In this document: in pieces, positions 1 through 9,405 of the stretch
Layout of the letters: every line of letters starts with the position of its first letter
Position numbering within the stretch: the first letter of the stretch is position 1
DNA from: Methylorubrum extorquens
GTDB taxonomy: Bacteria; Pseudomonadota; Alphaproteobacteria; Rhizobiales; Beijerinckiaceae
Length of the DNA: 64,000 bases
Reading direction: 5' to 3'
Assembly (NCBI RefSeq): GCF_024169925.1
Contig: NZ_JALJXF010000001.1
Span: forward strand, 3,664,001-3,728,000
Notes under the pieces: generated by a model
The model's database searches: none
What the model was told of the DNA's origin: nothing
What the model saw: only the letters and a program-made list of their open reading frames with translations
Position numbers and translations under genes: made by a program

Positions 1-1
1 A

Positions 2-322
2 TGGCAGACGGAGACAGCGGGCTCGACCGTGCGCATAACCCGTTGCGGCGGCGGCTATTGCGGCGTGATCGCTTCGACCGCCGGAGCCGGCCTCGACGCG
101 CAGAATCCGGATCCGGCGCTGCGCTCGCGCAAGCTCGTCGGCGTGCAGATCATGCAGGCCGGCACCCCGAGCGGCGACGGCTTCGAGGGCAGCCTCTACA
201 ATCCGAAGGACGGCAAGACCTATTCGGGCAGCGTCACGCCGAAGGGGGCCGACACCATTGAGGTGGCGGGCTGCGTGCTCAGCGTCCTGTGCAAGCGCCA
301 GACCTGGCGGCGGGTCCGGTAA
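2..322 (+). CDS. DUF2147 family protein, 5'-truncated by window edge
   Basis: Only the C-terminal ~106 residues are present: the frame is open at the first bases of the window and ends at TAA 320-322. The visible part starts with W-Q-T-E, followed by V-R-I and a CGGGYCG segment, a G-K-T-Y-S-G stretch in the middle and a closing Cys-rich end (G-C-V-L-S-V-L-C, then Q-T-W-R-R-V). This order is what I know of DUF2147, a small exported domain of unknown function, usually 120-150 residues with an N-terminal signal peptide. The signal peptide would lie outside the window. The next gene is convergent, 22 bp away. The family call is good; no function is known. Confidence 0.75.
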   Translation, partial: WQTETAGSTVRITRCGGGYCGVIASTAGAGLDAQNPDPALRSRKLVGVQIMQAGTPSGDGFEGSLYNPKDGKTYSGSVTPKGADTIEVAGCVLSVLCKRQTWRRVR

Positions 323-344
323 GTCGAACCCCGGCCTCGGCCGG

Positions 345-812
345 TTAGTGATCCGCGCTTCCGGGCGCGGATTCCATCGCGCTGTCGATGAGCGCGGCCT
401 TCTCGGCCGGCGGCTCGGCGCTCGCCATGGCCTTCGTTTCCAGAAGAGGCCGCAGGCGGGCGGCAAGCTGCTTGTCGAGGTGGCGGGCGTAGGCCCCCTT
501 GAAGTAGCGGGCGCCGGTGCCGCGACCATAAATGCGGTCGTGGGCGACCGCCATGCGATCGACCTCCGGGCGGCACAGGAAGCCGGTCACCCCGGCCGCC
601 TCGTACCAGCGCCCGTCCCGTGCGAGCCGCATCGCCTTCGGATTGGAGATCACGGTTTCGGCAAAGCAAGCCGTCGCCGCTTCCTCGAGCGGCGCGAGCA
701 CCGCGTGCTCGGAGCCGGCCACGTGCTGACGGGCTGGGCGCGCCTCGGCCGAGGGGCCGAGCAGGACGAAGGCAAGACCGACGAACGGCACGGCTCTCAT
801 CACGGCTCTCAT
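345..812 (-). CDS. hypothetical exported protein (155 aa)
   Basis: I do not recognise a family. The N-terminus MRAVMRAVPFVGLAFVLLG followed by P-S-A-E-A-R is a typical Sec signal peptide with likely cleavage near residue 24, so the product is probably periplasmic. Two cysteines in the mature part (T-A-C-F-A near residue 49 and F-L-C-R-P near residue 80) could form a disulfide. The centre is rich in basic and aromatic residues (D-R-I-Y-G-R-G-T-G-A-R-Y-F). ATG 812 is preferred over the in-frame ATG at 800 because a GAGG sits 7 nt upstream. The next gene on the same strand starts 175 bp upstream. High GC3 and a clean signal peptide support a real gene. Confidence 0.65.
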   Translation of the reverse strand: MRAVMRAVPFVGLAFVLLGPSAEARPARQHVAGSEHAVLAPLEEAATACFAETVISNPKAMRLARDGRWYEAAGVTGFLCRPEVDRMAVAHDRIYGRGTGARYFKGAYARHLDKQLAARLRPLLETKAMASAEPPAEKAALIDSAMESAPGSADH

Positions 813-987
813 GGGGCGCCTCGAACGAGTATCGAACGCCGCCAGTGTTCGCCGAAGATCACGCCGGATCTAGGGCGAAAACCGATCCCGGATGTCGCAG
901 CGCGGAACAAATCCGAATCTGTCGCCGGACCGCCACAGAATGTTCGGCGGCGGCCGGCTCCGCGGTGACATAAGCGGGAGGGCGAAA

Positions 988-1380
988 TCAGCCGCGCCGC
1001 ACCGCGTTCCAGTTCCCGCTGCAGCTGATGGGGCCGTCGCCAAGCGTCGACCAGCGGCCGGCGCCGGTGCCGTTGGCCGACAGCCGTCCGACCACCTGCG
1101 CGGCGTTGCTGCCGCGGGAGATGGTGCCCCGCACCGTCCCGTTCGCCGCGACGCGCCCGCTGATCCCGACCTCGCCACCGCCGTAGACGGCTTCGCCGCG
1201 CTGGATCTGGATGCCGTAGCGATAGGCCCGGTCGCAGGGACCGTCGAGAGTCACGACCTCGATGCTCCAGCGGCCGTCGAAGCGATCCGGGACCTGCACC
1301 TTACGCTTGGCCGCTTCCGATGTCCCGGCGCCCCCCACGGCGATGGCGAAGGCGGCGACGGCAAGGATCGGAAGGCGCAT
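988..1380 (-). CDS. hypothetical exported protein (130 aa)
   Basis: A short secreted protein. Residues 1-23 (MRLPILAVAAFAIAVGGAG and the following S-E-A-A) form a signal peptide. The mature domain opens with F-D-G-R-W-S-I-E-V, contains one Cys in G-P-C-D-R-A-Y-R, a G-x-V-x-x-N-G-T-V-R-G repeat-like beta segment, and ends with I-S-C-S-G-N-W-N-A. The pattern of a W-S-I/V-x-V opening, one early and one late Cys, and repeated Asn-Gly-x-V/T-x-G strands resembles small lipocalin- or avidin-like periplasmic beta-barrels found in many Hyphomicrobiales genomes, but I cannot name a family. It lies about 100 bp downstream of the mcmB stop on the same strand. Confidence 0.65.
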   Translation of the reverse strand: MRLPILAVAAFAIAVGGAGTSEAAKRKVQVPDRFDGRWSIEVVTLDGPCDRAYRYGIQIQRGEAVYGGGEVGISGRVAANGTVRGTISRGSNAAQVVGRLSANGTGAGRWSTLGDGPISCSGNWNAVRRG

Positions 1381-1483
1381 GGGGTCAAATTCCAGCTGAA
1401 GTCATGGGGCCGTTCTGGCCCGTCTCAGCCGGAAGATTGTCTCGCATCCCGCAGTGTCAAGATTGCTCACGACGCCTTGAGTG

Positions 1484-3301
1484 TCAGCCCGTCGCGCGCT
1501 CGGCGGCCTCCCGCAGGAGCGCCAACAGATCGCAACCGGCGAACAGGAAGCCCCCGACGCCCGCTTGGCGCAGCGTGTCCGCCTCGGCAGGTTTGCCGGC
1601 GAGGTAGATCGTGCTGGCGCCGGCTGCCTTCAGCGCCTCGGCCGCGGGCACGGCCTCGGTCTGGTAGACGGTGTCGGACGAGCACAGGCAGGCGATCCGT
1701 GCACCCGACGCCTTGAAGGCATCGGCCAGTGCCTTCGTGTCGGAGAAGCCGTCATTGCCGATGGCCTCGATGCCGCCCGCGGCAAAGGCGTTGGCGGCGA
1801 AGGTCGAGCGGGCATTGTGAACCGCCACGGGACCGAGATTGGCCAGGAAGACCGCCGGGCGCTTGCCCGTGCGCTCGAAGACGCCATCGGAGGCGTCGCG
1901 AAGGGCTTCGTAGGGCTCGGCAAGGCGCTGCGAGGGCAAGGCCCCGTCCGAGGAGGTGCCTGCGTTCGGCGCCACATCGAGCACCGTCACCGGCTTCTCG
2001 GCGAGGAAGGGGAACTCGCTCGCGCCGGTCAGCGGCTCCTTGCGGGTCGCCACCGCCCGCGCCCGCGCCTCGGCTACCGCCGCGATCCGGCCTGCGAGAG
2101 CGCCGGCCTCCAGGCTCGCAGCGATCCCGCCCTCCCGCTCGATCTCCTGGAAGGCACCCCAAGCCTTCTCGGTCAGTTCGGCGGTCAGCGCCTCGAAGCC
2201 GCCCGCGCCGGCCGCCGGATCGGCGACCTTGGCGAGGTTCGATTCCTCGATCAGCACGATCTGGCTGTTGCGCACCACCCGACGGGCAAAGGCGTCGGGT
2301 AGGCCGAGCGCCAGGGTGTAGGGCAGAGCGGTCACCGAATCCGCCCCGCCGAGGCCGGCGGAGGCCGAGGCCATGGTGGTGCGCAGGATGTTCACGAAGG
2401 GGTCGCGGCGGCTCATCATCCGCCACGCGGTCTCGGCCAGGACCCGCAGCGGCTTGGGCTCGAGGCCGCAGGCCTGCTCGACCCGGGCCCAGAGCCGCCG
2501 GATCGCCCGGAACTTGGCGATGGTCAGGAATTCGTCGGCATCCGCCACGAGGAGAACCGCGATGGCGTCGCGGGCCCGCTCCAGATCGTGGCCGCCGGCC
2601 TCCAGCGCCCGCAGATAGGCGACCGCCGTCGCAAGCACGGCGGCCAATTCCTGCACCTCGCTCGCCCCCGCCTCGTGATAGGGCCGGGCATCGGCCAGAG
2701 CCGCGCGCCCGCGATATCCGGCGAAGGCCGTGAGGGTCTCGGAGAGGCGTGCCTCCCACCCCTGGTCGAGCCGGCCGGTCGCGGCGCGGGTACCGATCGG
2801 GTCGAGGCCGAGATCGAGGTCGAGCGAGGACGGGTCGTCGCCACGGCGATCGATCAGTTGCTTGAGGAGCGCCGCCGTCTCGAACCCGGCCGGACCGGCA
2901 TCGAGCCGCAGGGCGATGAGCGGCAGCATCACGCCCTTCAGCGCCGCGTCCAGCGCATCGACCGACGGAAGTTCAAGCCCGAAACCGCGGGCGGCACGGG
3001 CGTCGCGATGGACGAGGACCAGCGCATCGGCGCCGCCTTCGAGGTCGGCCAGCGCCTGTGCCCCGGCCTTCTCGGCATCGGGATGGTCGATGCGCTGCGC
3101 CAGACGCCACGGGCCGGGCGCCCGCACCGGCTGGGCCACCGCAGCGGCCGGCTCGTAGAAGGGCTCGATGCGCAGGCCGTCGGCGGTCTTCGAAACGAGG
3201 CGTTTCTCGAAGTCGGCCCCCTTCAGCGCCGCCTCGACGGCGCTACGCCAGCGCTCGCGGGTGGCGGGCTCGAACAATTCGGCGAGCGGACGATCTTCCA
3301 T
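1484..3301 (-). CDS. mcmB: methylmalonyl-CoA mutase, small (beta) subunit
   Basis: Non-catalytic subunit of the heterodimeric adenosylcobalamin-dependent mutase that interconverts methylmalonyl-CoA and succinyl-CoA; in methylotrophs this closes the ethylmalonyl-CoA pathway. The 605-residue product has the family architecture: a TIM-barrel-like mutase domain (about 25-400, with the D-P-F-V-N-I-L-R-T segment near 300) and a C-terminal flavodoxin-like cobalamin-binding fold (about 465-605). The cobalamin-ligating D-x-H-x-x-G of the large subunit is absent here, as expected for small subunits. The start was taken at ATG 3301 (M-E-D-R-P-L-A-E-L-F); an upstream in-frame start at 3379 would add 26 residues unlike the family. 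The large subunit is not in the window, so the genes are unlinked here. Confidence 0.9.
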   Translation of the reverse strand: MEDRPLAELFEPATRERWRSAVEAALKGADFEKRLVSKTADGLRIEPFYEPAAAVAQPVRAPGPWRLAQRIDHPDAEKAGAQALADLEGGADALVLVHRDARAARGFGLELPSVDALDAALKGVMLPLIALRLDAGPAGFETAALLKQLIDRRGDDPSSLDLDLGLDPIGTRAATGRLDQGWEARLSETLTAFAGYRGRAALADARPYHEAGASEVQELAAVLATAVAYLRALEAGGHDLERARDAIAVLLVADADEFLTIAKFRAIRRLWARVEQACGLEPKPLRVLAETAWRMMSRRDPFVNILRTTMASASAGLGGADSVTALPYTLALGLPDAFARRVVRNSQIVLIEESNLAKVADPAAGAGGFEALTAELTEKAWGAFQEIEREGGIAASLEAGALAGRIAAVAEARARAVATRKEPLTGASEFPFLAEKPVTVLDVAPNAGTSSDGALPSQRLAEPYEALRDASDGVFERTGKRPAVFLANLGPVAVHNARSTFAANAFAAGGIEAIGNDGFSDTKALADAFKASGARIACLCSSDTVYQTEAVPAAEALKAAGASTIYLAGKPAEADTLRQAGVGGFLFAGCDLLALLREAAERATG

Positions 3302-3449
3302 CTTGGGCGAGACCTTGACGATTCGGCGTTTCCCGACCGCTTCTTGAGAGAGCGGCGACTTGGCCGCAAGCCCTCGCACGGGGTGCGGGCAGACGACAAC
3401 CGACTTTAGTCCAGGTGACCGCCGCCGCCTCGTTCAAAATCCTGAAGGT

Positions 3450-4289
3450 TCAGCTAAAAAGAATCAGTCCGGCAAAGCCCAGCGAGCCGACGATGATGCG
3501 CCACCACGCGAACAGCCAGAAGCCGTGGCGGGAGACGTAGTCGAGCACCGTCCGCACCACGATCAGGGCCGAGACGAAGGCCGCGACGAAGCCGATGACG
3601 ATCAGCAGCGCGTCGTTGGAGGAGAGGTTCTTGTAGTTGTCGAGCAGATCCTTGGCGAAGGCGCCGGCCATGGTCGGCATGGCAAGGTAGAAGGAGAACT
3701 CGGTGGCCGAGCGCTTGCTCGCGCCCATCAGCATCGCGCCGACGATGGTAGCACCGGAGCGCGACACGCCGGGGATCATCGCCACGCATTGGAACAGGCC
3801 GATCTTGAGCGCCATCGGCAGGCTGAACTCGAACACGTCGGTCTTGCGCGGATGCTCGGTCGGTCCGTCGCCGGGGGCGGTCTTCGGCTCGCCGACCGTG
3901 TCGTCGATGATGAGGAGCACGATGCCGCCGGCCACCAGCGTGGCGCAGACGATCCACGGATTGAACAGGTAGAGCTTGATATATTTGGAGAACAGCCCAC
4001 CGACGATCGCCGCAGGCAGGAAGGCCACGAGGATGGCGAGCACGAAGCGGCGCGCTCGCGGATCGTTCGGCAGCGCGGTGGCGATGCTCCACAGACGGCT
4101 GAAGTAGACGAACAGGATCGCTAGGATCGCGCCCAACTGGATCAGCACCTCGAAGGTGTTGTTGGGCGAATGGAAGCCGATGAAGTGGCCGATGAGGAGC
4201 TGATGCCCGGTCGAGGAGACCGGGATGAACTCGGTGGCGCCTTCCACCACGGCGAGCACGAGCGCCTTCGCGATCAGGACGAGATCCAT
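3450..4289 (-). CDS. uppP: undecaprenyl-diphosphatase (UppP/BacA)
   Basis: Integral membrane phosphatase that recycles undecaprenyl pyrophosphate to the monophosphate carrier used for peptidoglycan and O-antigen synthesis. Both signature motifs are intact: [14 protein letters not shown] near residues 16-29 and PGVSRSGAT in the second half, which together form the catalytic pocket. The 279 residues and seven or eight hydrophobic segments fit the family. ATG 4289 is used ([10 protein letters not shown]) because a GGCAGG lies just upstream; a GTG at 4307 is also in frame. It is monocistronic, and divergent from the GST-like gene that starts 227 bp away. Confidence 0.95.
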   Translation of the reverse strand: MDLVLIAKALVLAVVEGATEFIPVSSTGHQLLIGHFIGFHSPNNTFEVLIQLGAILAILFVYFSRLWSIATALPNDPRARRFVLAILVAFLPAAIVGGLFSKYIKLYLFNPWIVCATLVAGGIVLLIIDDTVGEPKTAPGDGPTEHPRKTDVFEFSLPMALKIGLFQCVAMIPGVSRSGATIVGAMLMGASKRSATEFSFYLAMPTMAGAFAKDLLDNYKNLSSNDALLIVIGFVAAFVSALIVVRTVLDYVSRHGFWLFAWWRIIVGSLGFAGLILFS

Positions 4290-4516
4290 AAGCCTGCCAT
4301 TCCTCACGCCGATGTGCCGGCGATCCAGGGCGCGGCAGACGACGGCGATGCGGCAGCTTTGCGGCGGTAGGGTTGACGGGCGGTTACCGGGTTGCGGCGC
4401 GTTTGTTAATGAGGTGGCAACGTTGGAGAAATAATCCTGGCGCGTCGCCCCAATTTCGCCGGTGCGACACGGTCTGCCCAGGGCTCTGCCTTCTTCACCG
4501 CTGAACCACGGCCTCG

Positions 4517-5209
4517 ATGGCGACGCTCTATCACTCCCCGTTCTGCCCGAACTCGCGCTTCATCCGCCTCGTCCTGGCCGAGATGGGCATGGAGCCGACC
4601 CTCGTCGAGGAGCGGGCCTGGGAGCGCCGCCGCGACTTCCTCATCGTCAACCCGGCCGGCACCACGCCGGTGCTGGTGGAGCAGACCGGGCTCGCCATCC
4701 CCGGTGCGGGGGTGATCGCGGAATATCTCGACGAGACGCGAGGGCTCGGCCTTGCCGGGCGGCGCCTGCTGCCCGACACCACCACGGCACGGGTGGAGGT
4801 GCGGCGTCTGCTCGACTGGTTCCTCGTCAAGTTCAACAGCGAAGTGACGGAGTATCTCGTCACCGAGAAGATCGACAAGCGCTTCATGCCGTCCGCCGCC
4901 GGGGGCGGCCCTCCGGACATGAACGCCATTCGTGCGGCGCGTACCAACGTGCGCTATCACCTCCAATATGTCGGTTACCTGATCGGGCAGCGCCGCTGGC
5001 TCGCGGGCAACGACCTGACCTATGCCGACCTCGCGGCGGCGGCCCATCTTTCCTGCGTAGACTATCTCGGCGACGTGCCATGGGACGAGGACGAGATGGC
5101 GAAGGACTGGTACGCGCGGGTGAAGTCCCGTCCGTCCTTCCGCGCGCTCCTGGCCGACCGGGCGCCGGGGATGCCGGCAGCCGCCCACTATGCGGATCTG
5201 GATTTCTGA
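4517..5209 (+). CDS. fzlA: glutathione S-transferase-like protein, probable FzlA homologue
   Basis: A 230-residue GST-fold protein: thioredoxin-like N-domain (about 1-80, [20 protein letters not shown], then T-T-P-V-L) and an all-helical C-domain (about 95-215). The end is H-Y-A-D-L-D-F, a short acidic-aromatic tail I associate with alphaproteobacterial FzlA, a GST-like protein that binds FtsZ filaments and is needed for constriction in Caulobacter. The catalytic Ser/Cys region of true GSTs is C-P-N-S here, so enzyme activity cannot be excluded. It is the first gene of an apparent operon with queG and an epimerase. The GST fold is certain; the FzlA assignment rests on the C-terminal tail and is moderate. 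Confidence 0.75.
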   Translation: MATLYHSPFCPNSRFIRLVLAEMGMEPTLVEERAWERRRDFLIVNPAGTTPVLVEQTGLAIPGAGVIAEYLDETRGLGLAGRRLLPDTTTARVEVRRLLDWFLVKFNSEVTEYLVTEKIDKRFMPSAAGGGPPDMNAIRAARTNVRYHLQYVGYLIGQRRWLAGNDLTYADLAAAAHLSCVDYLGDVPWDEDEMAKDWYARVKSRPSFRALLADRAPGMPAAAHYADLDF

Positions 5210-6384
5210 AACTCGAAAAGGTTGTCCTTACGGGCCGCGCCCTGCGCGAGACGGTCGAGGCGCGCGCGCGCCGTCTCGGCTTCGAGGCGTTCCGCGTGAC
5301 GCAGCCCCACGCCGTGCCGGAGTTGCGTGAGCGCCTGCCGGCATGGCTCGCGGCGGGCCATCACGGCACAATGGACTGGATGGAGGAGCGGGCCGACCAG
5401 CGCGCGGCGCCCTCCGCCCTGTGGGCCGAGACCCGCAGCATCGTCATGCTCGGCATGAATGCGGGCCCGCAGACTGATCCCCTCGAACTCACGCGCCTGA
5501 AGGATCGCGCCGCCATCGCCGCTTACGCGCAGCGGCGCGACTATCACGACGTCATGAAGGGCAAGCTGAAGGAACTCGGCGGCTTCCTCTCCGCCCGCTC
5601 GGGCCAGCCGGTGAAGGTCTTCGTCGATACCGCGCCCGTCATGGAAAAGCCCCTGGCCCAGGCCGCCGGACTCGGCTGGCAGGGCAAGCACACGGTGCTG
5701 ATCTCGCGCGAGCACGGCAACTGGCTGATGCTCGGCGCGATCTTCGCCCGCGCCGAGCTCGAACCCGACACACCCGAGACCGACCATTGCGGCTCCTGCC
5801 GCCGCTGCCTCGACATCTGCCCGACGGATGCCTTTCCGGCGCCCTACCGGCTCGATGCGCGCCGCTGCATCGCCTACCTCACCATCGAGCATCAGGGCCC
5901 GATCCCCGCCGAGTATCGCGAGCAGATCGGCAATCGGGTGTTCGGCTGCGACGACTGCCTCGCGGTCTGTCCCTGGAACAAGTTCGCGGGCGCGTCGCGG
6001 GAGATCCGCTTGGCCGCCCGCGACGATCTCGCCGCGCCGCCGCTCGCCGAACTCGCCCGCCTCGACGATGCGGGGTTTCGCGTGCGCTTTGCCGGCACGC
6101 CGATCAAGCGCACCGGCCGAGACCGCTTCCTGCGCAACGTGCTGATCGCCATCGGCAACTCCGGTGATGCTGCCCTCGCCGCGGAGGCGGTGGCCTGTCT
6201 CGATGAGCCGGATCCGGCGGTGCGCGGTGCCGCCATCTGGGCCTGCGGACGGCTGCTGCCGCGGGCGCGACTGCACGAACTGTTCGCCGCCCATGGACGC
6301 GGGGAAACCGAAGCGCATGTGAGGGAGGAATGGCGTGACGCCGCCGCCCTCCCTATGGAAGCGGACGGCCCACGGGAGACCTGA
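5206..6384 (+). CDS. queG: epoxyqueuosine reductase QueG
   Basis: Cobalamin- and Fe-S-dependent enzyme for the last step of queuosine synthesis in tRNA, reducing epoxyqueuosine. Two [4Fe-4S] clusters are visible: CGSCRRCLDICP (around residue 195) and C-D-D-C-L-A-V-C-P-W-N-K-F (around residue 248), plus the linking C-I-A-Y-L-T-I-E-H-Q-G that is diagnostic for QueG. A HEAT-like C-terminal tail follows. There is no ATG near the 5' end: family-like sequence (L-R-E-T-V-E-A-R-A-R-R-L-G-F-E-A) begins right after the upstream gene, so a CTG at 5206 overlapping its stop is the best candidate. The first conventional in-frame start is GTG 5296, which would delete a conserved helix. Confidence 0.92.
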   Translation: MKLEKVVLTGRALRETVEARARRLGFEAFRVTQPHAVPELRERLPAWLAAGHHGTMDWMEERADQRAAPSALWAETRSIVMLGMNAGPQTDPLELTRLKDRAAIAAYAQRRDYHDVMKGKLKELGGFLSARSGQPVKVFVDTAPVMEKPLAQAAGLGWQGKHTVLISREHGNWLMLGAIFARAELEPDTPETDHCGSCRRCLDICPTDAFPAPYRLDARRCIAYLTIEHQGPIPAEYREQIGNRVFGCDDCLAVCPWNKFAGASREIRLAARDDLAAPPLAELARLDDAGFRVRFAGTPIKRTGRDRFLRNVLIAIGNSGDAALAAEAVACLDEPDPAVRGAAIWACGRLLPRARLHELFAAHGRGETEAHVREEWRDAAALPMEADGPRET

Positions 6385-6390
6385 CACCGC

Positions 6391-7260
6391 ATGAACCTGT
6401 TCGTCTTCGGCCTCGGCTTCTCCGCCCGGCATTTTGCCGAGTGTGAACGGGCTCGCTTCAACGCGGTACGGGCGACGGTGACCGAGCCCGAGCGGGCCCG
6501 AAGCCTTGCGGCCGAGACCGGGTTCACCCTGCGCGCCTTCGGACCGGATGCGGACGATCCCCGCATCGCCGAGGATCTGGCCGACACCGACGTGCTGCTG
6601 ATCTCCGCCCCGCCGGGCCGGGACGGCGACACGGTGCTCACCCGCTACCGCGACGCCATCGCGAACAGCCGCATCGGCTGGATCGGCTATCTCTCGACCA
6701 TCGGCGTCTACGGCGACCAAGAGGGCGCCTGGATCGACGAGACCACGCCCGCCACCCCGAAAAGCGCCCGCTCGCGCGACCGCCTCGCCGTCGAGAACGC
6801 GTGGCTCGCGCTGGGTGGCGAGACCGGCAAGGCGGTGCAGGTGTTTCGCCTCTCGGGCATCTACGGCCCCGGCCGCAATCCGATCGTGAAGCTGCGCGAC
6901 GGCCGCACGCAGCGCATCGTCAAGCCGGGGCAGGTGTTCAACCGCATCCACGTCGCCGACATCGCCGCGACGCTGGCCGCCTCGATCGAAAGGCCACGGG
7001 GGGGCGCGGTCTATAACGTCACCGACGACGAGCCGGCCCCGCCGCAGACGGTGACCGAGCATGCCGCCGCGCTCACCGGACTGCCGCTGCCGCCTGAGAT
7101 CGATTTCGAGACCGCCGACCTCAGCCCGATGGCGCGCAGCTTCTATGGCGAGAACAAGCGGGTGCGGAATCGCCTGATCCGCGAGGAACTCGGCGTGCAG
7201 CTTGCTTTTCCAACCTATCGCGAGGGGTTGGCCGCACTGGTCTCCGACGCGCACCGGTAG
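6391..7260 (+). CDS. SDR/NAD-dependent epimerase-like protein (YeeZ type)
   Basis: A 289-residue Rossmann-fold protein of the extended SDR superfamily. The N-terminus M-N-L-F-V-F-G-L-G-F-S-A carries a G-x-G-x-x-A-like dinucleotide loop. The segment I-G-Y-L-S-T-I-G-V-Y-G-D near residues 94-105 and R-L-S-G-I-Y-G-P-G-R-N around 152 match atypical epimerases such as E. coli YeeZ. The canonical Y-x-x-x-K is not present in clear form, which is common in this branch, so an NAD(P)-binding but non-standard enzyme is likely. It starts 6 bp after queG and a GGAG lies about 12 nt upstream, so it is cotranscribed. Substrate unknown. Confidence 0.85.
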   Translation: MNLFVFGLGFSARHFAECERARFNAVRATVTEPERARSLAAETGFTLRAFGPDADDPRIAEDLADTDVLLISAPPGRDGDTVLTRYRDAIANSRIGWIGYLSTIGVYGDQEGAWIDETTPATPKSARSRDRLAVENAWLALGGETGKAVQVFRLSGIYGPGRNPIVKLRDGRTQRIVKPGQVFNRIHVADIAATLAASIERPRGGAVYNVTDDEPAPPQTVTEHAAALTGLPLPPEIDFETADLSPMARSFYGENKRVRNRLIREELGVQLAFPTYREGLAALVSDAHR

Positions 7261-7319
7261 GTGGCCCGTCACGCTGCGTCCTGGAAGCCGGCCAGAACCG
7301 TTCCGGACGCAACTCGGGA

Positions 7320-9284
7320 TCAGACGAACTGAACGCCGATCCCGTCGTCGGCACGCCGCACGAGGCGGCAGCGCCGGGACGGCTCGCCGTCGATGTGGAG
7401 GGTGAAGAGGTCCGGCAGGTCCACAGCTTCGAGCGCCAGCTTGGCGCCGCCCTCCGAGATGTTAAGAACCGTGCAGGGCCGGCTCTGAGGCTCCCCCGCT
7501 TTCCGCCCACGCTCCGGCACGAACGCGACATGGCCGGAGCGCGAGGAGCGAAGGCGCTCCTCGCCCCGCCGCTCTTCCAGCCCGACACCCCAGGCATCGA
7601 GGCGGCTTGCGAACTCTGCCACGCTCGCGGCGGTGGCCTGCATGTCGCTGTTGACCTGGCCCGTGGTCGCGCGCTGCCGCGTGCTGTCCGCCGTCGTCTG
7701 CGCGATGAAGCCCTGCACGCTGTCGACCACGGTCGCGGTCGAGACCAGGGCCGAGCCCACATCCCGCGAGACCGTCTGCATCGCGACGATCTCGCCGGTG
7801 ATGCGGGCGGTGGCGGCGCGTGCCTGCGCGGCGAGGCTCTTCACCTCGGTGGCGACGACGGCGAAGCCGCGACCGGCCGCGCCGGCGCGGGCGGCCTCGA
7901 TCGTGGCGTTGAGGGCGAGCAGATTGATCTGCTCGGCGATGCCTGTGATGACCTCGACCACGCCGGTCATCGCCGCGGCCGCGTCGTCGAGCTTGGCCGA
8001 GAGGGCGCCGGCGGCGCTCATGCGGGCCTGGATGTCGCCGACCGCTTCGTGCGAGCGGTTCATCTGCTCGGCGATCGCCGCCGAGATCCGGTGCATCTCC
8101 TCCGACGCGCCGGCCACCGCCCTCACCCGGCCCAGCGTCTGCTCGGCCATGGCGAGGGCGCTGGCGCGCACCGTCATGCTCTGCGTGATGTCGAAGGCGT
8201 ACTTCACGATCTTGAAGGGCCGCCTGGCCGCGTCGAGAACCGGGTTGTAGGAGGCCTGAATCCAGACCTCGCGACCGTCCTTGCCGACCCGCTGGTAGAC
8301 GGCGGAGGTGAACTGCCCCGCCCGCAACGTCGACCAGAAGTCGGCATAGGCTGGGCTCGCCGCGGTTTCGGGCGTCACGAACATCCGGTGGTGCCGGCCC
8401 TGCACTTCGGCCAGGGTGTAGCCCATGGCGTTGAGGAAGTTATCGTTGGCATCGAGGACAGAGCCGTCCAGATCGAACTCGATCACCGCCTGCGAGCGGC
8501 GGGCCGCCTCGACCTGCCCGGTCATGTCGGCGGCGACGCGCTTGGCGGCCGTGATGTCGGAGGCGTATTTGACGACCTTGAATGGGCGACCGGACGGATC
8601 GAGAATCGGGTTGTAGGTCGCCTGGATCCACACCTCGCGCCCATCCTTGCCGAGGCGCAGGAACTCTCCGGTCTGGTACTCGCCGCGGGCGAGGCCCTCC
8701 CAGAAGGCACGGTACTCCGGGGATGCCGCTTCTTCCGGCCGCACGAACAGGCTGTGGTGGCGGCCCTCCACCTCGTGCGGCGCGTAGCCGAGGGCTTCGA
8801 GGAAGTTGGCGTTGGCGCTGCGCACCGACCCGTCGAGGTCGAACTGGATCACCGCCTGCGAGCGGCCGATCGCGGCGATCTGCCCGGCCGTCTCGGCGGC
8901 GGCAAGCTTTTCCACCGTCACGTCGAGGGCGAACTTCACGATCTTGCGGACCCGGCCCCTGGCGTCGAGGATCGGGTTGTAGCTCGCGCGGATCCAGACC
9001 GTGCGTCCGTCCTTGGCGATGCGACCGTACTCCGCCGATTGATACGCGCCGCGCCGCAGATCCTGCCAGAAGGCTTCGTAGGTGGGGCTTTCAGCCTCTC
9101 GCGGGTCCACGAACAGACGGTGATGGCGTCCCCGGACCTCGGTGAGCGTATAGCCCATCAGTGAGAGGAATTTGTCGTTGGCGTCGAGCACCGTGCCGTC
9201 GACGGCGAAGGTAATGACCGCCTGGGAGCGGTTGAGGGCGTCGAAGATGGACGCAGCATCGGAGCGACGAAGGACGGAAAGCAT
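7320..9284 (-). CDS. soluble methyl-accepting chemotaxis protein with three tandem PAS domains and C-terminal PilZ domain
   Basis: A 654-residue cytoplasmic sensor with no membrane segment. Three PAS domains of about 122 residues follow in tandem (about 18-125, 140-247, 262-369), each carrying S-A-N-x-N-F-L or D-A-N-D-x-F-L, G-R-H-H-x-x-F-V and V-W-I-x-A-S/T-Y-N-P-I/V-L-D. The MCP signalling domain follows (about 375-570) with the CheA/CheW-contacting tip [16 protein letters not shown] and then G-R-G-F-A-V-V-A. The last ~80 residues form a PilZ domain (R-R-G-E-E-R-L-R-S, then N-I-S-E-G-G-A-K-L), a c-di-GMP-binding fold. ATG 9284 is chosen for its GGAG about 12 nt upstream; GTG 9314 is the alternative. 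No che genes are adjacent, so it is an orphan receptor. Likely input: a cytoplasmic redox or small-ligand cue. Confidence 0.93.
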   Translation of the reverse strand: MLSVLRRSDAASIFDALNRSQAVITFAVDGTVLDANDKFLSLMGYTLTEVRGRHHRLFVDPREAESPTYEAFWQDLRRGAYQSAEYGRIAKDGRTVWIRASYNPILDARGRVRKIVKFALDVTVEKLAAAETAGQIAAIGRSQAVIQFDLDGSVRSANANFLEALGYAPHEVEGRHHSLFVRPEEAASPEYRAFWEGLARGEYQTGEFLRLGKDGREVWIQATYNPILDPSGRPFKVVKYASDITAAKRVAADMTGQVEAARRSQAVIEFDLDGSVLDANDNFLNAMGYTLAEVQGRHHRMFVTPETAASPAYADFWSTLRAGQFTSAVYQRVGKDGREVWIQASYNPVLDAARRPFKIVKYAFDITQSMTVRASALAMAEQTLGRVRAVAGASEEMHRISAAIAEQMNRSHEAVGDIQARMSAAGALSAKLDDAAAAMTGVVEVITGIAEQINLLALNATIEAARAGAAGRGFAVVATEVKSLAAQARAATARITGEIVAMQTVSRDVGSALVSTATVVDSVQGFIAQTTADSTRQRATTGQVNSDMQATAASVAEFASRLDAWGVGLEERRGEERLRSSRSGHVAFVPERGRKAGEPQSRPCTVLNISEGGAKLALEAVDLPDLFTLHIDGEPSRRCRLVRRADDGIGVQFV

Positions 9285-9405
9285 GGGTGTTTTCGGCTCC
9301 ACTTGCCGTCCCACGATGCCCGACTTCGTTTAAGAATCTCCTGTTACCCATCAAAAGGTGCACTTCCGTCAGCGCGGACATCGCGGAAGATGCATCCTAT
9401 TTCGT

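Noticed and set aside
5188..7272. Long open frame (about 690 codons) on the minus strand opposite queG and the epimerase gene
   Set aside because: It is low-complexity Arg/Gly/Ala sequence opposite two well-supported genes; such antisense frames are expected at this GC content.
7395..9164. 589-codon plus-strand frame opposite the chemoreceptor
   Set aside because: Its translation has no family resemblance and mirrors the repeated PAS sequence of the real gene.
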